Origin: Beduini massiliensis | GTDB taxonomy: Bacteria > Bacillota_I > Bacilli_A > Erysipelotrichales > Coprobacillaceae | Direction of reading: 5' to 3' | Assembly (NCBI RefSeq): GCF_000829905.1 | Contig: NZ_CDPP01000002.1 | Location: 124,001 to 188,000 of the forward strand | Length of the DNA stretch: 64,000 nucleotides | In this document: piece after piece, positions 27,101 to 37,311 of the stretch | Layout of the letters: each line of letters begins with the position of its first letter | Numbering within the stretch: the first letter of the stretch is position 1 | Translations under genes and position numbers: made by a program | The notes under the pieces: generated by a model | Told to the model about the DNA's origin: nothing | Databases searched by the model: none | The model's input: only the letters and a program-made list of their open reading frames with translations

Positions 27101-29323
27101 TTATCCTGTTCTTCGCCAGATGTATATTGCGATATATAATGGGGAAATACTGTGAGTATGCCCTTGTCCGCCACCAACAGAAGTGGTATCTATACTACCT
27201 TGTGAGGTTGTGCCATTATGATAGGGCACTATATTTGAGCTACCTCCAGGCCAAGTCAATTCAACATCAAAAGAATGTCGATGTGGCGGTATTTGACTTA
27301 TCGTCAATGCTGTTGATCCTGAGGTACTACTCCCCCCTGTAGCTCCACCACTATAGCTGCTGCCTGCTCCAATAATATAACGATTTTGTCCTACTAAAGA
27401 CCACGTCCCACCTAAAAAAGTACTTGGATTCACATTATTGTAAGTTAAATATATAGAGTTCACCGGAAACATTTTTAGACGGTAATCTATTCCCCCAACA
27501 AATAAATTCTGATTAATATAGACATTGTTGTTAGGTAATACTGTTTGATTGCTTGAATTCATAGAAATGATTTCTCTTGGCGTTCCTCCTGTATCTTTAA
27601 CTCTCAATCCTTGATTATTTGCAGCGACAAAATAGTTCTTACTCTCTATCATCCCTGATACTACTGTTGGTTTTCCTAATGTTATCTGTCCATTACTTGC
27701 TACTGTTCCTAAAGCAATCCCTGTCTTATCTTTTGTAATATTCATTGGTAATTCTGCTACGGCGATTGTTCCACTTATCGTTGTGCTTCCTAATAACTTA
27801 TCTTGAACTGTCATCGTCAAATTATAGCTTTTCGAGATTGCATAGCTGTTTCCATACGTCACCCCTACTCCATTGACTGCATTACTGCTCACTGTTTCTG
27901 TCCCTATCTTGATTGTACTGCTGCTTACATTATTCCCCGCTATATTCGCAATCGTATAACTTGGTTTTATATAAATATAGGTTCCGCTTAATAAATCCTT
28001 TTTCCCTCCACTGTTTGACCGGTAGTACTCCCAACTGATCTGGGGCAAACTATATGCTGTATAAACAATTGCCTTTGTTACGGTAACACTTTGCCCTCGA
28101 CTATCCGTTAACACTAAACTTGCCGTCATACTTCCTGTTTTATCTACGGTTCCAATTGTCACATTGCTCCCTGCACTCACATCATAACTTTTGCCATTGT
28201 AGCTCAGCTTAAAACTTCTTACTGTTGCTTTCTTCTTGAGACTATAAGTAGGAATTGTGATTACCAAAGAGGATTTATTCTGTATAATCATTTGATTATT
28301 ACCTGTTACATTAGTCACCGCACTGTTTCCATCATAATAGGTTAAAGCGCCTAATGTTGGGATGAGGTTCGTTAAACTCCCTATCGCTGTCTTTTCATGA
28401 CTGCCTATTGTATAACTGCCATAAGTCGTGGTTAACACTGCCGTAAAGGTTCCACTGGCACTATTCTTCATCGCTTCATATAAGGCGTTCATTTTACTGC
28501 TGTCTGAGACTGTCACACTATTACTGTAAGCTCCGCTATATAATACCAGACTCCCATATTTGATCGTTAAACTATGTCCATAGTAACTCCAATATGTGGT
28601 CTTGCTTAACGTAAAACTTACGCTATTATCTATACTCCCCACACTCATTCCACTTAATACACTTACTGACGGTTTCACAAAGGTTTTGATTGATTCAGAA
28701 GACTCTCCTAGTTTTATTGAGCCGGAGTAGGTTTCGATCACAAACCCTAAATTAGCACTTGTCTTTCCATTCTTACATAAATAATCAGTGAGATATTTTT
28801 GTTTTTCTGCACTTAAAGTCTTACTTGCCCCAGAGGTGTAATTATTATAGGTTTCAAGAGCCACAACATTAGGAATGGATACCCTTAATTTATAATTAAA
28901 ACTACTGGAATAGGAAGTAAATCCTACATTAAAGGTACTATAGATATTGGAATAACCGACAGAAGTAATAGGAGCTGCACGGGGAATGGTAGGACAGGTA
29001 AAAGATCCATTACTGCTGAGTGCGCCTACATAAGGAAGATTATCTGCATTATAGTAACATTGATAACTTAACGTTTTTGTTCCATCCGAATTATGGTAAA
29101 CTCTAAAGTCTTTCGTAGTCAGATAAGTACGACTGCCGGTACCATAAGAACCGACACTGAAATCTTGTCTTTGTCCATCGACGACGATATATCCATATGT
29201 TGTATAATTATTCCAAGCTCCACCACTGTCTCGATCAAAGTAAAGATCCACTCGCACAATAGAATAGTTTTCTGTTGTACTTTGTGAAGTTGTATATACT
29301 GCTTGACTAAGCCAATAACTCAT
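27101..29323 (-). CDS. tail fibre / receptor-binding protein, copy B
   Basis: 740 aa. Residues 1 to about 535 are nearly identical to copy A (29394-31733): a beta-rich, Ser/Thr/Tyr/Gly-rich region with DLYFDRDSGGAWNNYTTYGY, resembling the DUF859 siphovirus family. After KDKTGIALG it diverges into its own module (KPTVVSGMIESKNYF) and ends with a collar-like tip: FLGGTWSLVGQNRYIIGAG, PPHRHSF and GHTHSISPLYIAIYIWRR. The H-x-H pairs resemble metal-binding sites in trimeric phage fibre tips. It should bind the target cell surface. Confidence 0.82.
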   Translation of the reverse strand: MSYWLSQAVYTTSQSTTENYSIVRVDLYFDRDSGGAWNNYTTYGYIVVDGQRQDFSVGSYGTGSRTYLTTKDFRVYHNSDGTKTLSYQCYYNADNLPYVGALSSNGSFTCPTIPRAAPITSVGYSNIYSTFNVGFTSYSSSFNYKLRVSIPNVVALETYNNYTSGASKTLSAEKQKYLTDYLCKNGKTSANLGFVIETYSGSIKLGESSESIKTFVKPSVSVLSGMSVGSIDNSVSFTLSKTTYWSYYGHSLTIKYGSLVLYSGAYSNSVTVSDSSKMNALYEAMKNSASGTFTAVLTTTYGSYTIGSHEKTAIGSLTNLIPTLGALTYYDGNSAVTNVTGNNQMIIQNKSSLVITIPTYSLKKKATVRSFKLSYNGKSYDVSAGSNVTIGTVDKTGSMTASLVLTDSRGQSVTVTKAIVYTAYSLPQISWEYYRSNSGGKKDLLSGTYIYIKPSYTIANIAGNNVSSSTIKIGTETVSSNAVNGVGVTYGNSYAISKSYNLTMTVQDKLLGSTTISGTIAVAELPMNITKDKTGIALGTVASNGQITLGKPTVVSGMIESKNYFVAANNQGLRVKDTGGTPREIISMNSSNQTVLPNNNVYINQNLFVGGIDYRLKMFPVNSIYLTYNNVNPSTFLGGTWSLVGQNRYIIGAGSSYSGGATGGSSTSGSTALTISQIPPHRHSFDVELTWPGGSSNIVPYHNGTTSQGSIDTTSVGGGQGHTHSISPLYIAIYIWRRTG
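27717..29181 (-). repeat. direct repeat copy B (1,465 bp, pairs with 30127-31591)
   Basis: Offset by exactly 2,410 bp from the other copy. All lines compared by eye match with no difference seen. Outside the block identity falls sharply: several synonymous changes appear in the first 140 bp of each gene and unrelated sequence beyond the 3' end. Confidence 0.88.
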
Positions 29324-29393
29324 TATTTTTCCTCCTTTTTATAGAAAAAGAATCCCAGATGCGTGATTCTTCATAAATTTTATTATTTTAATT

Positions 29394-31733
29394 TTATGTA
29401 GTTCTACGCCAAATATATATTGCAATATACAATGGAGAGATACTATGTGTATGTCCTTGACTGCCACCAGTTGCATCCCCATTCTGAGAAGTTCCATAAG
29501 TTGTTGCAACACTTTTTCCACCACGAATCCATAATTCAGACAGACCATTTGTGGGAATACCCGAATCATTTGCAAACACCGCTGTTTTATGAGTATGACT
29601 TGGAATTTGATTAATTGTTAGAGTTGTTTGTCCTGAAACTCCACTCCCACCTGTTGCTCCACCCAAATAAGTATTTCCTGCACCAATAATATAGCGATTT
29701 TGACCTATTAAAGACCATGTTCCACCTAAAAAAGTTCCAGGGTTTATATTCGTATATGTAAAATAAACCGAATTAATTGGAAAAGCCTTATTTAATGTCA
29801 AAATCCTATCGCCATTAATATTGGCATTACCTGCTAACTCGAAATATTGAGTTCCTGCATACAATCGTAAAGATCGATTCGTCGTGCTATCATAAAAATC
29901 TATACCATAATGACGTTTCCCCGAATTATCTTTACCCACAATAACACTATGTTGACTATTGCTGTTATTGATGATTTGAGTTAATGCACCAACAGCAGGA
30001 GTATTCCAACTTCCACAATTAAAAGAACCAGAAGATATCATTTCTTTTTCCACTTTTAAACTACCAACTATCTCCGTGCTTTTTCCTAAACGTATTGTAT
30101 TTTCTATTGCTTTTGTACCAAAAGCTATCCCTGTCTTATCTTTTGTAATATTCATTGGTAATTCTGCTACGGCGATTGTTCCACTTATCGTTGTGCTTCC
30201 TAATAACTTATCTTGAACTGTCATCGTCAAATTATAGCTTTTCGAGATTGCATAGCTGTTTCCATACGTCACCCCTACTCCATTGACTGCATTACTGCTC
30301 ACTGTTTCTGTCCCTATCTTGATTGTACTGCTGCTTACATTATTCCCCGCTATATTCGCAATCGTATAACTTGGTTTTATATAAATATAGGTTCCGCTTA
30401 ATAAATCCTTTTTCCCTCCACTGTTTGACCGGTAGTACTCCCAACTGATCTGGGGCAAACTATATGCTGTATAAACAATTGCCTTTGTTACGGTAACACT
30501 TTGCCCTCGACTATCCGTTAACACTAAACTTGCCGTCATACTTCCTGTTTTATCTACGGTTCCAATTGTCACATTGCTCCCTGCACTCACATCATAACTT
30601 TTGCCATTGTAGCTCAGCTTAAAACTTCTTACTGTTGCTTTCTTCTTGAGACTATAAGTAGGAATTGTGATTACCAAAGAGGATTTATTCTGTATAATCA
30701 TTTGATTATTACCTGTTACATTAGTCACCGCACTGTTTCCATCATAATAGGTTAAAGCGCCTAATGTTGGGATGAGGTTCGTTAAACTCCCTATCGCTGT
30801 CTTTTCATGACTGCCTATTGTATAACTGCCATAAGTCGTGGTTAACACTGCCGTAAAGGTTCCACTGGCACTATTCTTCATCGCTTCATATAAGGCGTTC
30901 ATTTTACTGCTGTCTGAGACTGTCACACTATTACTGTAAGCTCCGCTATATAATACCAGACTCCCATATTTGATCGTTAAACTATGTCCATAGTAACTCC
31001 AATATGTGGTCTTGCTTAACGTAAAACTTACGCTATTATCTATACTCCCCACACTCATTCCACTTAATACACTTACTGACGGTTTCACAAAGGTTTTGAT
31101 TGATTCAGAAGACTCTCCTAGTTTTATTGAGCCGGAGTAGGTTTCGATCACAAACCCTAAATTAGCACTTGTCTTTCCATTCTTACATAAATAATCAGTG
31201 AGATATTTTTGTTTTTCTGCACTTAAAGTCTTACTTGCCCCAGAGGTGTAATTATTATAGGTTTCAAGAGCCACAACATTAGGAATGGATACCCTTAATT
31301 TATAATTAAAACTACTGGAATAGGAAGTAAATCCTACATTAAAGGTACTATAGATATTGGAATAACCGACAGAAGTAATAGGAGCTGCACGGGGAATGGT
31401 AGGACAGGTAAAAGATCCATTACTGCTGAGTGCGCCTACATAAGGAAGATTATCTGCATTATAGTAACATTGATAACTTAACGTTTTTGTTCCATCCGAA
31501 TTATGGTAAACTCTAAAGTCTTTCGTAGTCAGATAAGTACGACTGCCGGTACCATAAGAACCGACACTGAAATCTTGTCTTTGTCCATCGACAATGATAT
31601 ATCCATACGTTGTATAATTATTCCAGGCCCCACCACTGTCTCGATCAAAGTAAAGATCCACTCGTACAATAGAATAGTTTTCTGTTGTACTTTGTGAAGT
31701 TGTATATATATTTGGACTTATCCAATAACTCAT
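29394..31733 (-). CDS. tail fibre / receptor-binding protein, copy A
   Basis: 779 aa. It shares residues about 10-535 with copy B (27101-29323) and differs at the extreme N-terminus (SPNI versus SQAV) and in the C-terminal 240 residues, which include a unique stretch (VEKEMISSGSFNCGSWNTP, HSVIVGKDNSGKRHYGIDFYD, LRLYAGTQYFELAGN) before a related collar-like tip (FLGGTWSLIGQNRYIIGAG, IPSHTHK, GHTHSISPLYIAIY). The pattern suggests a constant particle-attachment domain and a variable target-binding end. A ribosome binding site (GGAGG) precedes each copy. Confidence 0.82.
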   Translation of the reverse strand: MSYWISPNIYTTSQSTTENYSIVRVDLYFDRDSGGAWNNYTTYGYIIVDGQRQDFSVGSYGTGSRTYLTTKDFRVYHNSDGTKTLSYQCYYNADNLPYVGALSSNGSFTCPTIPRAAPITSVGYSNIYSTFNVGFTSYSSSFNYKLRVSIPNVVALETYNNYTSGASKTLSAEKQKYLTDYLCKNGKTSANLGFVIETYSGSIKLGESSESIKTFVKPSVSVLSGMSVGSIDNSVSFTLSKTTYWSYYGHSLTIKYGSLVLYSGAYSNSVTVSDSSKMNALYEAMKNSASGTFTAVLTTTYGSYTIGSHEKTAIGSLTNLIPTLGALTYYDGNSAVTNVTGNNQMIIQNKSSLVITIPTYSLKKKATVRSFKLSYNGKSYDVSAGSNVTIGTVDKTGSMTASLVLTDSRGQSVTVTKAIVYTAYSLPQISWEYYRSNSGGKKDLLSGTYIYIKPSYTIANIAGNNVSSSTIKIGTETVSSNAVNGVGVTYGNSYAISKSYNLTMTVQDKLLGSTTISGTIAVAELPMNITKDKTGIAFGTKAIENTIRLGKSTEIVGSLKVEKEMISSGSFNCGSWNTPAVGALTQIINNSNSQHSVIVGKDNSGKRHYGIDFYDSTTNRSLRLYAGTQYFELAGNANINGDRILTLNKAFPINSVYFTYTNINPGTFLGGTWSLIGQNRYIIGAGNTYLGGATGGSGVSGQTTLTINQIPSHTHKTAVFANDSGIPTNGLSELWIRGGKSVATTYGTSQNGDATGGSQGHTHSISPLYIAIYIWRRTT
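30127..31591 (-). repeat. direct repeat copy A (1,465 bp, pairs with 27717-29181)
   Basis: Same block as copy B, including silent positions; the boundary lies at A/T difference 27716 versus 30126 on one side and the CGACGAC/CGACAAT difference (29182-29185 versus 31592-31595) on the other. Confidence 0.88.
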
Positions 31734-31758
31734 TGTTTTTCCTCCTTTCTTTCATTAA

Positions 31759-31779
31759 AGGAAGGCAAATAGCCTTCCT
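31759..31779 (-). terminator. hairpin between tip protein and fibre genes
   Basis: AGGAAGGC pairs with GCCTTCCT, followed by TTTAATG on the minus strand: a weak terminator or processing hairpin that could tune fibre expression. Confidence 0.5.
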
Positions 31780-34387
31780 ATTGTAAAACAAAACCAATAT
31801 CATTATCATAACGTAAAGTATAATCCCCAATTTGCAGACTCTGTACAACCACTACCTGCTCAATATAAAGGCGCTTATTACTGATATATGCAACACGTGT
31901 TTTTCCATCATAAAAGCCTAATTCTGTATCCGATAAAATCATCTCAAAACTATTATCCGATTTACTAATATGAAGCCCTTGTTCATCAAACTTAAAGTAA
32001 GTTTTCATTTCATTCATCAATGCTTCATCCGATGCTAATCCAGAAGTAATTTCACTAATTTTCTCAATACTGAATTGAATATTTGTTGCATTCTGTTCTA
32101 TCTTTGAAGAAACTTCTGACATTTGAGACCCAAGCTCTGATTCTACCCTCTCTACATTTTTTACAGTAGAATTAATCGCATTACTTAATATAGTAAAGTT
32201 TGCAGTGCTGCTTTTCTCCGTTGTTATATAGACATTTTCAGCCGTATCACGTAATGGCGTTTCATCATTTATCGGTGCCCATGATTTTAGAAAAGTATAA
32301 TATTTTTTCAATTGCCCGGTATTGCTATCTAACCACAAACAAGATGTATCTGTTGGTTCACCGTCTTGTTCAAGAACAGTGCGATAGTCTTTCATTTTAG
32401 TCCAGACGAATGCGGATAAATCTGAATAAATCTTATTCCCATCCTCATCAATCGTATAGGGCGGCTCTTTTTCAATCTGCATATTTGCAATACCAATAAA
32501 CTGTTTGCCTAATGGATTTGGACTTAATCCGTCACCTAAATCATTATCCGCATAATAAACCCAGGTATAGTAAATCTTATCTCCTATACTTACTTCTTCT
32601 TGATTTTGATAACTGGTAAATTCTATCGTCTTTGATATAGATGAATAATGATATTTTACAGACACTATATATCCTATTTTTTTTATTTCCGAAGTCATTT
32701 TATTTGTTGTTACCATTAAAACACCATCTTGCTGTATCTCCGTTTCATCTAACTCACCATTTATTTTCTGCCATACTATATCACAGTCTGATAAGGGAAT
32801 TTGTTTATAATGATCCATAACTACTGGCGTTAAAACTAAATTCCCAGTTTCACTCCAATCTGGACTGTAAACGCCATTATCATACCCCTGATAATTTGGC
32901 TGATTAGTATTAATATAGACTTGAAGATTTGAAATATCCGTTTCATCAGTTACCAATGCATAATTACTCATACATGAACCATAGGGGGTCGTAGCAACAC
33001 AATAAAAATTTGCATATAGAGCAATATCTTCGGAATTTATCTCAATTACTTTGTTATTCAGTTGAAGATCATCCCATTTAATATCTGCATCACGATTTTC
33101 ACTTACTCGATGCCATTTTATAGATTCATTCCCCAATGTTGAGGTAATATCTTGACCATTTAAAATAATTTTGGCATTCAATGAAACAGATGGATTTTTA
33201 TTTGTGATTGCAATCTGTGACTGTTCAATAGAAATATCAAGATTATCAACCTGAATATTCTCTATTGTTTTCTCAATATTCTCTATAGATGATACAATTT
33301 CACCTTTTATTTTATCTACTTTTAATTCAGTTCTAAGCAATTTACTTTCAATACTGCTTGCTATTGAATAATTGATTTCTGCTCGAGACAGCGCTGGTGA
33401 TGAAATAAAGCTTGCCACACCACCATTAAAATCAATATTATGATTCATAATGACCGCATCAATCTCTTCTCTCTTATTTGTTTCAACCTTAACAATATCT
33501 CCCGGATCTAAATGAAATAAACCCTGGCTATTAATTGTAAGAGGCTGATAGGTAAAATCTTTTATTCGATTCCAAATAGGAAGACGTGTTTGAACTCTAT
33601 CGATATCCAAAATCGGATTATTACTGATTTTCAACTCAAGTAGCCCATTTTTTTCAATACTTTCCGCATCTTGAATATAAACATTATCATTTTGCGGGTC
33701 ACGAGCAAGAACTAAAGAGTTTATAGGTCCATAAGATTCAGTTAAAACAGGATATTCCAATTGGTTACTTATTCTAATATTAAAATCAACTGGACAAAAC
33801 CATTTCAGTTCAAGTTGATTTTCACGATTAATATGAGCAAATGAACAAGATGCTTGCGCAACTGCTGATACAACATCAAAACATGTTGCTTCATAGCCGA
33901 AGAAAATCTCTTTATCTATAAGTATATCTTTATTAGGAAAATCTGATGTAAATAGTTCTACACCAGATTGAATACACACTTTTTCTAATAAATCCAACGC
34001 AGTAATAGGATAAACAATTTCAGAAGGATCAAATGGAATATTAAACAGCATTTTTGAGTCCATTATTTTATATTCATAATCACTTATTTTTTCATAGATA
34101 AAGAACTTTCCCAACGGAACATATTCATAATTATTATTACAGTACACTCCCATAAAAATATCGATAGACTTATTCTCTAATGACAAAACGGTTTTAACAT
34201 CCAATTTGAGTATGCCGCTTTTTGCAATAAAAGTTCCTATAAAACTTTCTGTTTCTTCACTATAGATATTGTCATCCAGTGTTAACCCTTGAGGGTAATA
34301 AATTTTATTTTCATAAATAAAGTAGCACTTTATCTTTCGAGCATTATTTCTAATCGCTTTTTTAAATTCCTCTGAAACTAAATACAT
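31778..34387 (-). CDS. tail-tip / tail-associated structural protein (Tal-like)
   Basis: 869 aa. The N-terminal 340 residues resemble the siphophage gp27-like tip hub (YLVSEEFKKAIRNNARKIKCYF, LDLLEKVCIQSGVELF, VVSAVAQASCSFAHINRENQLEL, LDPGDIVKVETNKREEID). Two Ig-like segments follow (about 390-480 and 490-600, with NFYCVATTPYGSCMSNYALV), then a Trp/Tyr-rich region and a C-terminal helical stretch (ILSNAINSTVKNVERVESEL, SSKIEQNATNIQFSIEKI) leading to a beta-rich end. No peptidase motif was recognised. It forms the distal end on which fibres would mount. Confidence 0.78.
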   Translation of the reverse strand: MYLVSEEFKKAIRNNARKIKCYFIYENKIYYPQGLTLDDNIYSEETESFIGTFIAKSGILKLDVKTVLSLENKSIDIFMGVYCNNNYEYVPLGKFFIYEKISDYEYKIMDSKMLFNIPFDPSEIVYPITALDLLEKVCIQSGVELFTSDFPNKDILIDKEIFFGYEATCFDVVSAVAQASCSFAHINRENQLELKWFCPVDFNIRISNQLEYPVLTESYGPINSLVLARDPQNDNVYIQDAESIEKNGLLELKISNNPILDIDRVQTRLPIWNRIKDFTYQPLTINSQGLFHLDPGDIVKVETNKREEIDAVIMNHNIDFNGGVASFISSPALSRAEINYSIASSIESKLLRTELKVDKIKGEIVSSIENIEKTIENIQVDNLDISIEQSQIAITNKNPSVSLNAKIILNGQDITSTLGNESIKWHRVSENRDADIKWDDLQLNNKVIEINSEDIALYANFYCVATTPYGSCMSNYALVTDETDISNLQVYINTNQPNYQGYDNGVYSPDWSETGNLVLTPVVMDHYKQIPLSDCDIVWQKINGELDETEIQQDGVLMVTTNKMTSEIKKIGYIVSVKYHYSSISKTIEFTSYQNQEEVSIGDKIYYTWVYYADNDLGDGLSPNPLGKQFIGIANMQIEKEPPYTIDEDGNKIYSDLSAFVWTKMKDYRTVLEQDGEPTDTSCLWLDSNTGQLKKYYTFLKSWAPINDETPLRDTAENVYITTEKSSTANFTILSNAINSTVKNVERVESELGSQMSEVSSKIEQNATNIQFSIEKISEITSGLASDEALMNEMKTYFKFDEQGLHISKSDNSFEMILSDTELGFYDGKTRVAYISNKRLYIEQVVVVQSLQIGDYTLRYDNDIGFVLQ

Positions 34388-34389
34388 AT

Positions 34390-34758
34390 TTAATCATACC
34401 TTTCATTAGAATTTAAAATAAATTCCATATTCTGATAATAATCCATTAGTCCTGGCATTAATGTCTTTTTAGGATCAATACAATAGCAATCTAATGTTTT
34501 ATATTGATCTGTTTCACTATCAAGAAATCTAACATTAATATTTGGTTCTTTTAAAATATTTAAAATTTGCATCCCATCTTGTCGAGAGATTATTCCAAGT
34601 GTAACAGTAATACTCATAACACGCCCTAAAATATCACGGGTCATCGTTAAATTGGGTGTCCTACCTGAATTATCTCCATCTTGAATAGAAGCAAGATCAT
34701 TAAAACTAACAATAGACTTAATTTCTTTATTGTTCAAGTATAGTAATGGTCTGTACAT
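34390..34758 (-). CDS. small tail-tip protein (position of distal tail protein)
   Basis: 122 aa, beta-rich: MYRPLLYLNNKEIKSIVSF, GRTPNLTMTRDILGRVMSITVTLG, INVRFLDSETDQYKTLDCYC. It lies between tape measure and tip protein, where siphophages encode Dit, but at 122 aa is about half a usual Dit. It resembles the small DUF6711-type phage proteins found at this position; that name is from memory and not certain. Its ribosome binding site GGAGG spans the tape-measure stop codon in reverse orientation of the operon order: it is 2 nt upstream of the Tal-like gene. Confidence 0.65.
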   Translation of the reverse strand: MYRPLLYLNNKEIKSIVSFNDLASIQDGDNSGRTPNLTMTRDILGRVMSITVTLGIISRQDGMQILNILKEPNINVRFLDSETDQYKTLDCYCIDPKKTLMPGLMDYYQNMEFILNSNERYD

Positions 34759-34762
34759 TTTT

Positions 34763-37297
34763 CTACCCTCCTATCATTTGTCTTTCTCTTTTAGCATTGT
34801 CTAATAAAACAGATAATTTTTTAGAATCAATATTGACTTTCAAATGAAGATTCTTAACTGCTTGGATTAATTCTTCAATAAGGGATATAAGTTGATCCAA
34901 GCCATCAAGTGACTGTCTACTTTGCTGCATTTTTAATGCTGTATTAATCATGTCCACCATTTTATCTTCTGGTGCAATAATTTCACCCTGATGGCGATTA
35001 TCTCCAACAACTGCTAATTGAGGCTGATTTGCCTTAATATATCCTCCTTGAGCTAACAATGGTATTGCCGGTATATTTACTCTAAAAGATTGTCCACCTA
35101 AAAATGGTACCCAATCAGGAATATCAAAACCAAAACCATTAACATTGGAAATAGCACCATTAATAAGACTAATCACCGCATTAACGGGTATTTTAAAAAT
35201 CCCTGAAATAGTTCCTACTACTCCTTCAAAAATTCCCACAATACCTTGCCATGCTTGTTCCCAGTCTCCACTAAATACCCCACTGACAAAATCAATAATT
35301 CCTTGAAGTATCCCTTTTACACCATCTAACGCTTCACTAATAGGAGAAGCAATACCTTTAATAACACTTACGACTGCTGTAAATACTACATCAAACTTAG
35401 CAAAGAATTTATCAACTAAAAATGATACTAAAACGCCTAATACACTCATGAACATATCAAAAATGGGTCTGGCAATATCCCAAAACCATTGAACGGCTCC
35501 TCTTATTCCATCAAAAACAGTCTTAAAAATTGGTAAAAAATGTTCCGCCAACACACCAATAACAATATTTGCAGCTTCCATAAACCCATTCAGATACCCG
35601 ACAATCTTGTCTATAATCGGTATTGCTATTGCTAAAAGAGCATCCCATACTGTTGTAAAGTTGGGCAGGAAAATATTTAGTAACAAATCAATAAATGGAG
35701 CTACCGCATTATTCCAGATACTCAATACAAGTTCAATAATTTGTAAAACAAAGACAGAAACATTTTCAATCAGCACCGCCAAACCGTTATTCCATAAATA
35801 CTCGAAACCAAGCATTACACTCTCAATCATCGGTTGAATTCCAACAGACCAAATCGTCTCTATGATCATAATAATATTACTAATTGCAACTTGTATATGT
35901 TCCGCAATGGCATCAAACATCCCATTCATTAATTCTCTAAAGCTTTCGCTTGTAGTATAAAGATATAAAAATCCGGCTGCTAATCCCATAATTGCAAGTA
36001 ATGTTAGACCCACTGATGAAAATACAACATTAAATGCCGGAGTGAGTCCATTGATTAGTGTTGTCGATAAACTTTGCAATGTGGGAATTAATCCATTAGT
36101 GGTAATTGAAGTATAAAGGTTAAGAAGTTGATTACCAAAGGCTTGTATAGTTTCTGAATTCTTTATTGTATCGAAAGCACCTTGTACACCACTTATAGCA
36201 TCTTTAAAATTATTAAACATCTCCTTAAAAGAATCAAAGTTTGCAATTAATGGGGCAAAACCATCGATAAAACCTTGAACTGGCTCTAAAATTGCTTCCA
36301 ACTTCTCAAGAAGCATATCCTTTCCACTATCAAAAGGTCCAAGTAAAGTGGTCAGAATATTTTCTCCCGCAGTAAAGAAAGAATTAATATTACCCATAAT
36401 CCCTGAAATGAGCCCCCCTGTTACTTTCTCTCCTGTATTTGTAAATTGTTCCTCGGGGATAGTATCAATAGCACTATTTATTGTCGTAGTAATATTCGTA
36501 GAAATTTCTCCGACATTGTTTGATAGATCCAACTGTCCAATAATGTCATTTTTTATGTCACCTAAATCAAGATGAATACTTCCTTCTAAATTAGATTGCA
36601 AAGACTGAGAAAATTCTGTAGCAAAAGTAGGAATTAGTTTTAATAATTGATCAAAGGATGTCATAATGCCATCAATATTCAAATTAGCATCTAAATGAAT
36701 ATCACCAAACTGGTTAAATAAATCCCCAATATTTGAATTTAATTGGATATCTACACTCGTTGGTAAATTCAATACTTCCTGTCTAATCGCAGCAAGCGTT
36801 AATTGAAACTGCTTTGCCTGTTCAATAGAGGGACTAAATTGAATCGATGGGCCCTTAATATCTCCTCCAGGTTTAAAATCTGGTGGAGTTGTTTCTTCAG
36901 CACTTCCAAAAGATAATTTATTGATAGTATCCACTTTTGCAAATGCTTTTTTAACTTTTTTAACAGTATTATCCGCAAGTTTCCCAGTATTTATGATTCC
37001 TATACTCATATTGCGATTCATCTGCGGAAACAACGTACTGACAATTCGTTCACTTCGTGCTAATGATTTTTCCAAATCTTGACATGATTTAACAAATGTG
37101 CTGACTTCTGTAATTTTAAGATTTGCTTTTGCTATTTTATTCATTTTTTGAAAATTTTTTTCAAAAATCTTAACCATATTTCCTGTTGCTTTTGACATTA
37201 ACTTCTGCGAATTTTTTAATATATTATTAAATTGACGATTAAAAACTTTATCATTAACAATAAGTTCAATTGCTAATTCATTTTTATTCATTGCCAT
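34763..37297 (-). CDS. tail tape measure protein
   Basis: 844 aa. Charged N-terminal helix (DKVFNRQFNNILKNSQKLMSK), a long helical Asn/Asp/Ile-rich middle, and several strongly hydrophobic segments (TLLAIMGLAAGFLYLYT, VLQIIELVLSIWNNAVAPF), then a C-terminal helical end. This is the classic tape-measure composition. By the roughly 0.15 nm per residue ruler relation the tail would be near 125 nm. GGAGGTGATAAAAA precedes the start. It is the largest frame between chaperones and tip. Confidence 0.9.
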   Translation of the reverse strand: MAMNKNELAIELIVNDKVFNRQFNNILKNSQKLMSKATGNMVKIFEKNFQKMNKIAKANLKITEVSTFVKSCQDLEKSLARSERIVSTLFPQMNRNMSIGIINTGKLADNTVKKVKKAFAKVDTINKLSFGSAEETTPPDFKPGGDIKGPSIQFSPSIEQAKQFQLTLAAIRQEVLNLPTSVDIQLNSNIGDLFNQFGDIHLDANLNIDGIMTSFDQLLKLIPTFATEFSQSLQSNLEGSIHLDLGDIKNDIIGQLDLSNNVGEISTNITTTINSAIDTIPEEQFTNTGEKVTGGLISGIMGNINSFFTAGENILTTLLGPFDSGKDMLLEKLEAILEPVQGFIDGFAPLIANFDSFKEMFNNFKDAISGVQGAFDTIKNSETIQAFGNQLLNLYTSITTNGLIPTLQSLSTTLINGLTPAFNVVFSSVGLTLLAIMGLAAGFLYLYTTSESFRELMNGMFDAIAEHIQVAISNIIMIIETIWSVGIQPMIESVMLGFEYLWNNGLAVLIENVSVFVLQIIELVLSIWNNAVAPFIDLLLNIFLPNFTTVWDALLAIAIPIIDKIVGYLNGFMEAANIVIGVLAEHFLPIFKTVFDGIRGAVQWFWDIARPIFDMFMSVLGVLVSFLVDKFFAKFDVVFTAVVSVIKGIASPISEALDGVKGILQGIIDFVSGVFSGDWEQAWQGIVGIFEGVVGTISGIFKIPVNAVISLINGAISNVNGFGFDIPDWVPFLGGQSFRVNIPAIPLLAQGGYIKANQPQLAVVGDNRHQGEIIAPEDKMVDMINTALKMQQSRQSLDGLDQLISLIEELIQAVKNLHLKVNIDSKKLSVLLDNAKRERQMIGG

Positions 37298-37311
37298 TTT
37301 TTATCACCTCC

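Noticed and set aside
27803-30401. Two identical 62-codon plus-strand frames (27803-27991 and 30213-30401)
   Set aside because: They lie antisense within the duplicated fibre block and have no ribosome binding site; their identity just reflects the repeat.
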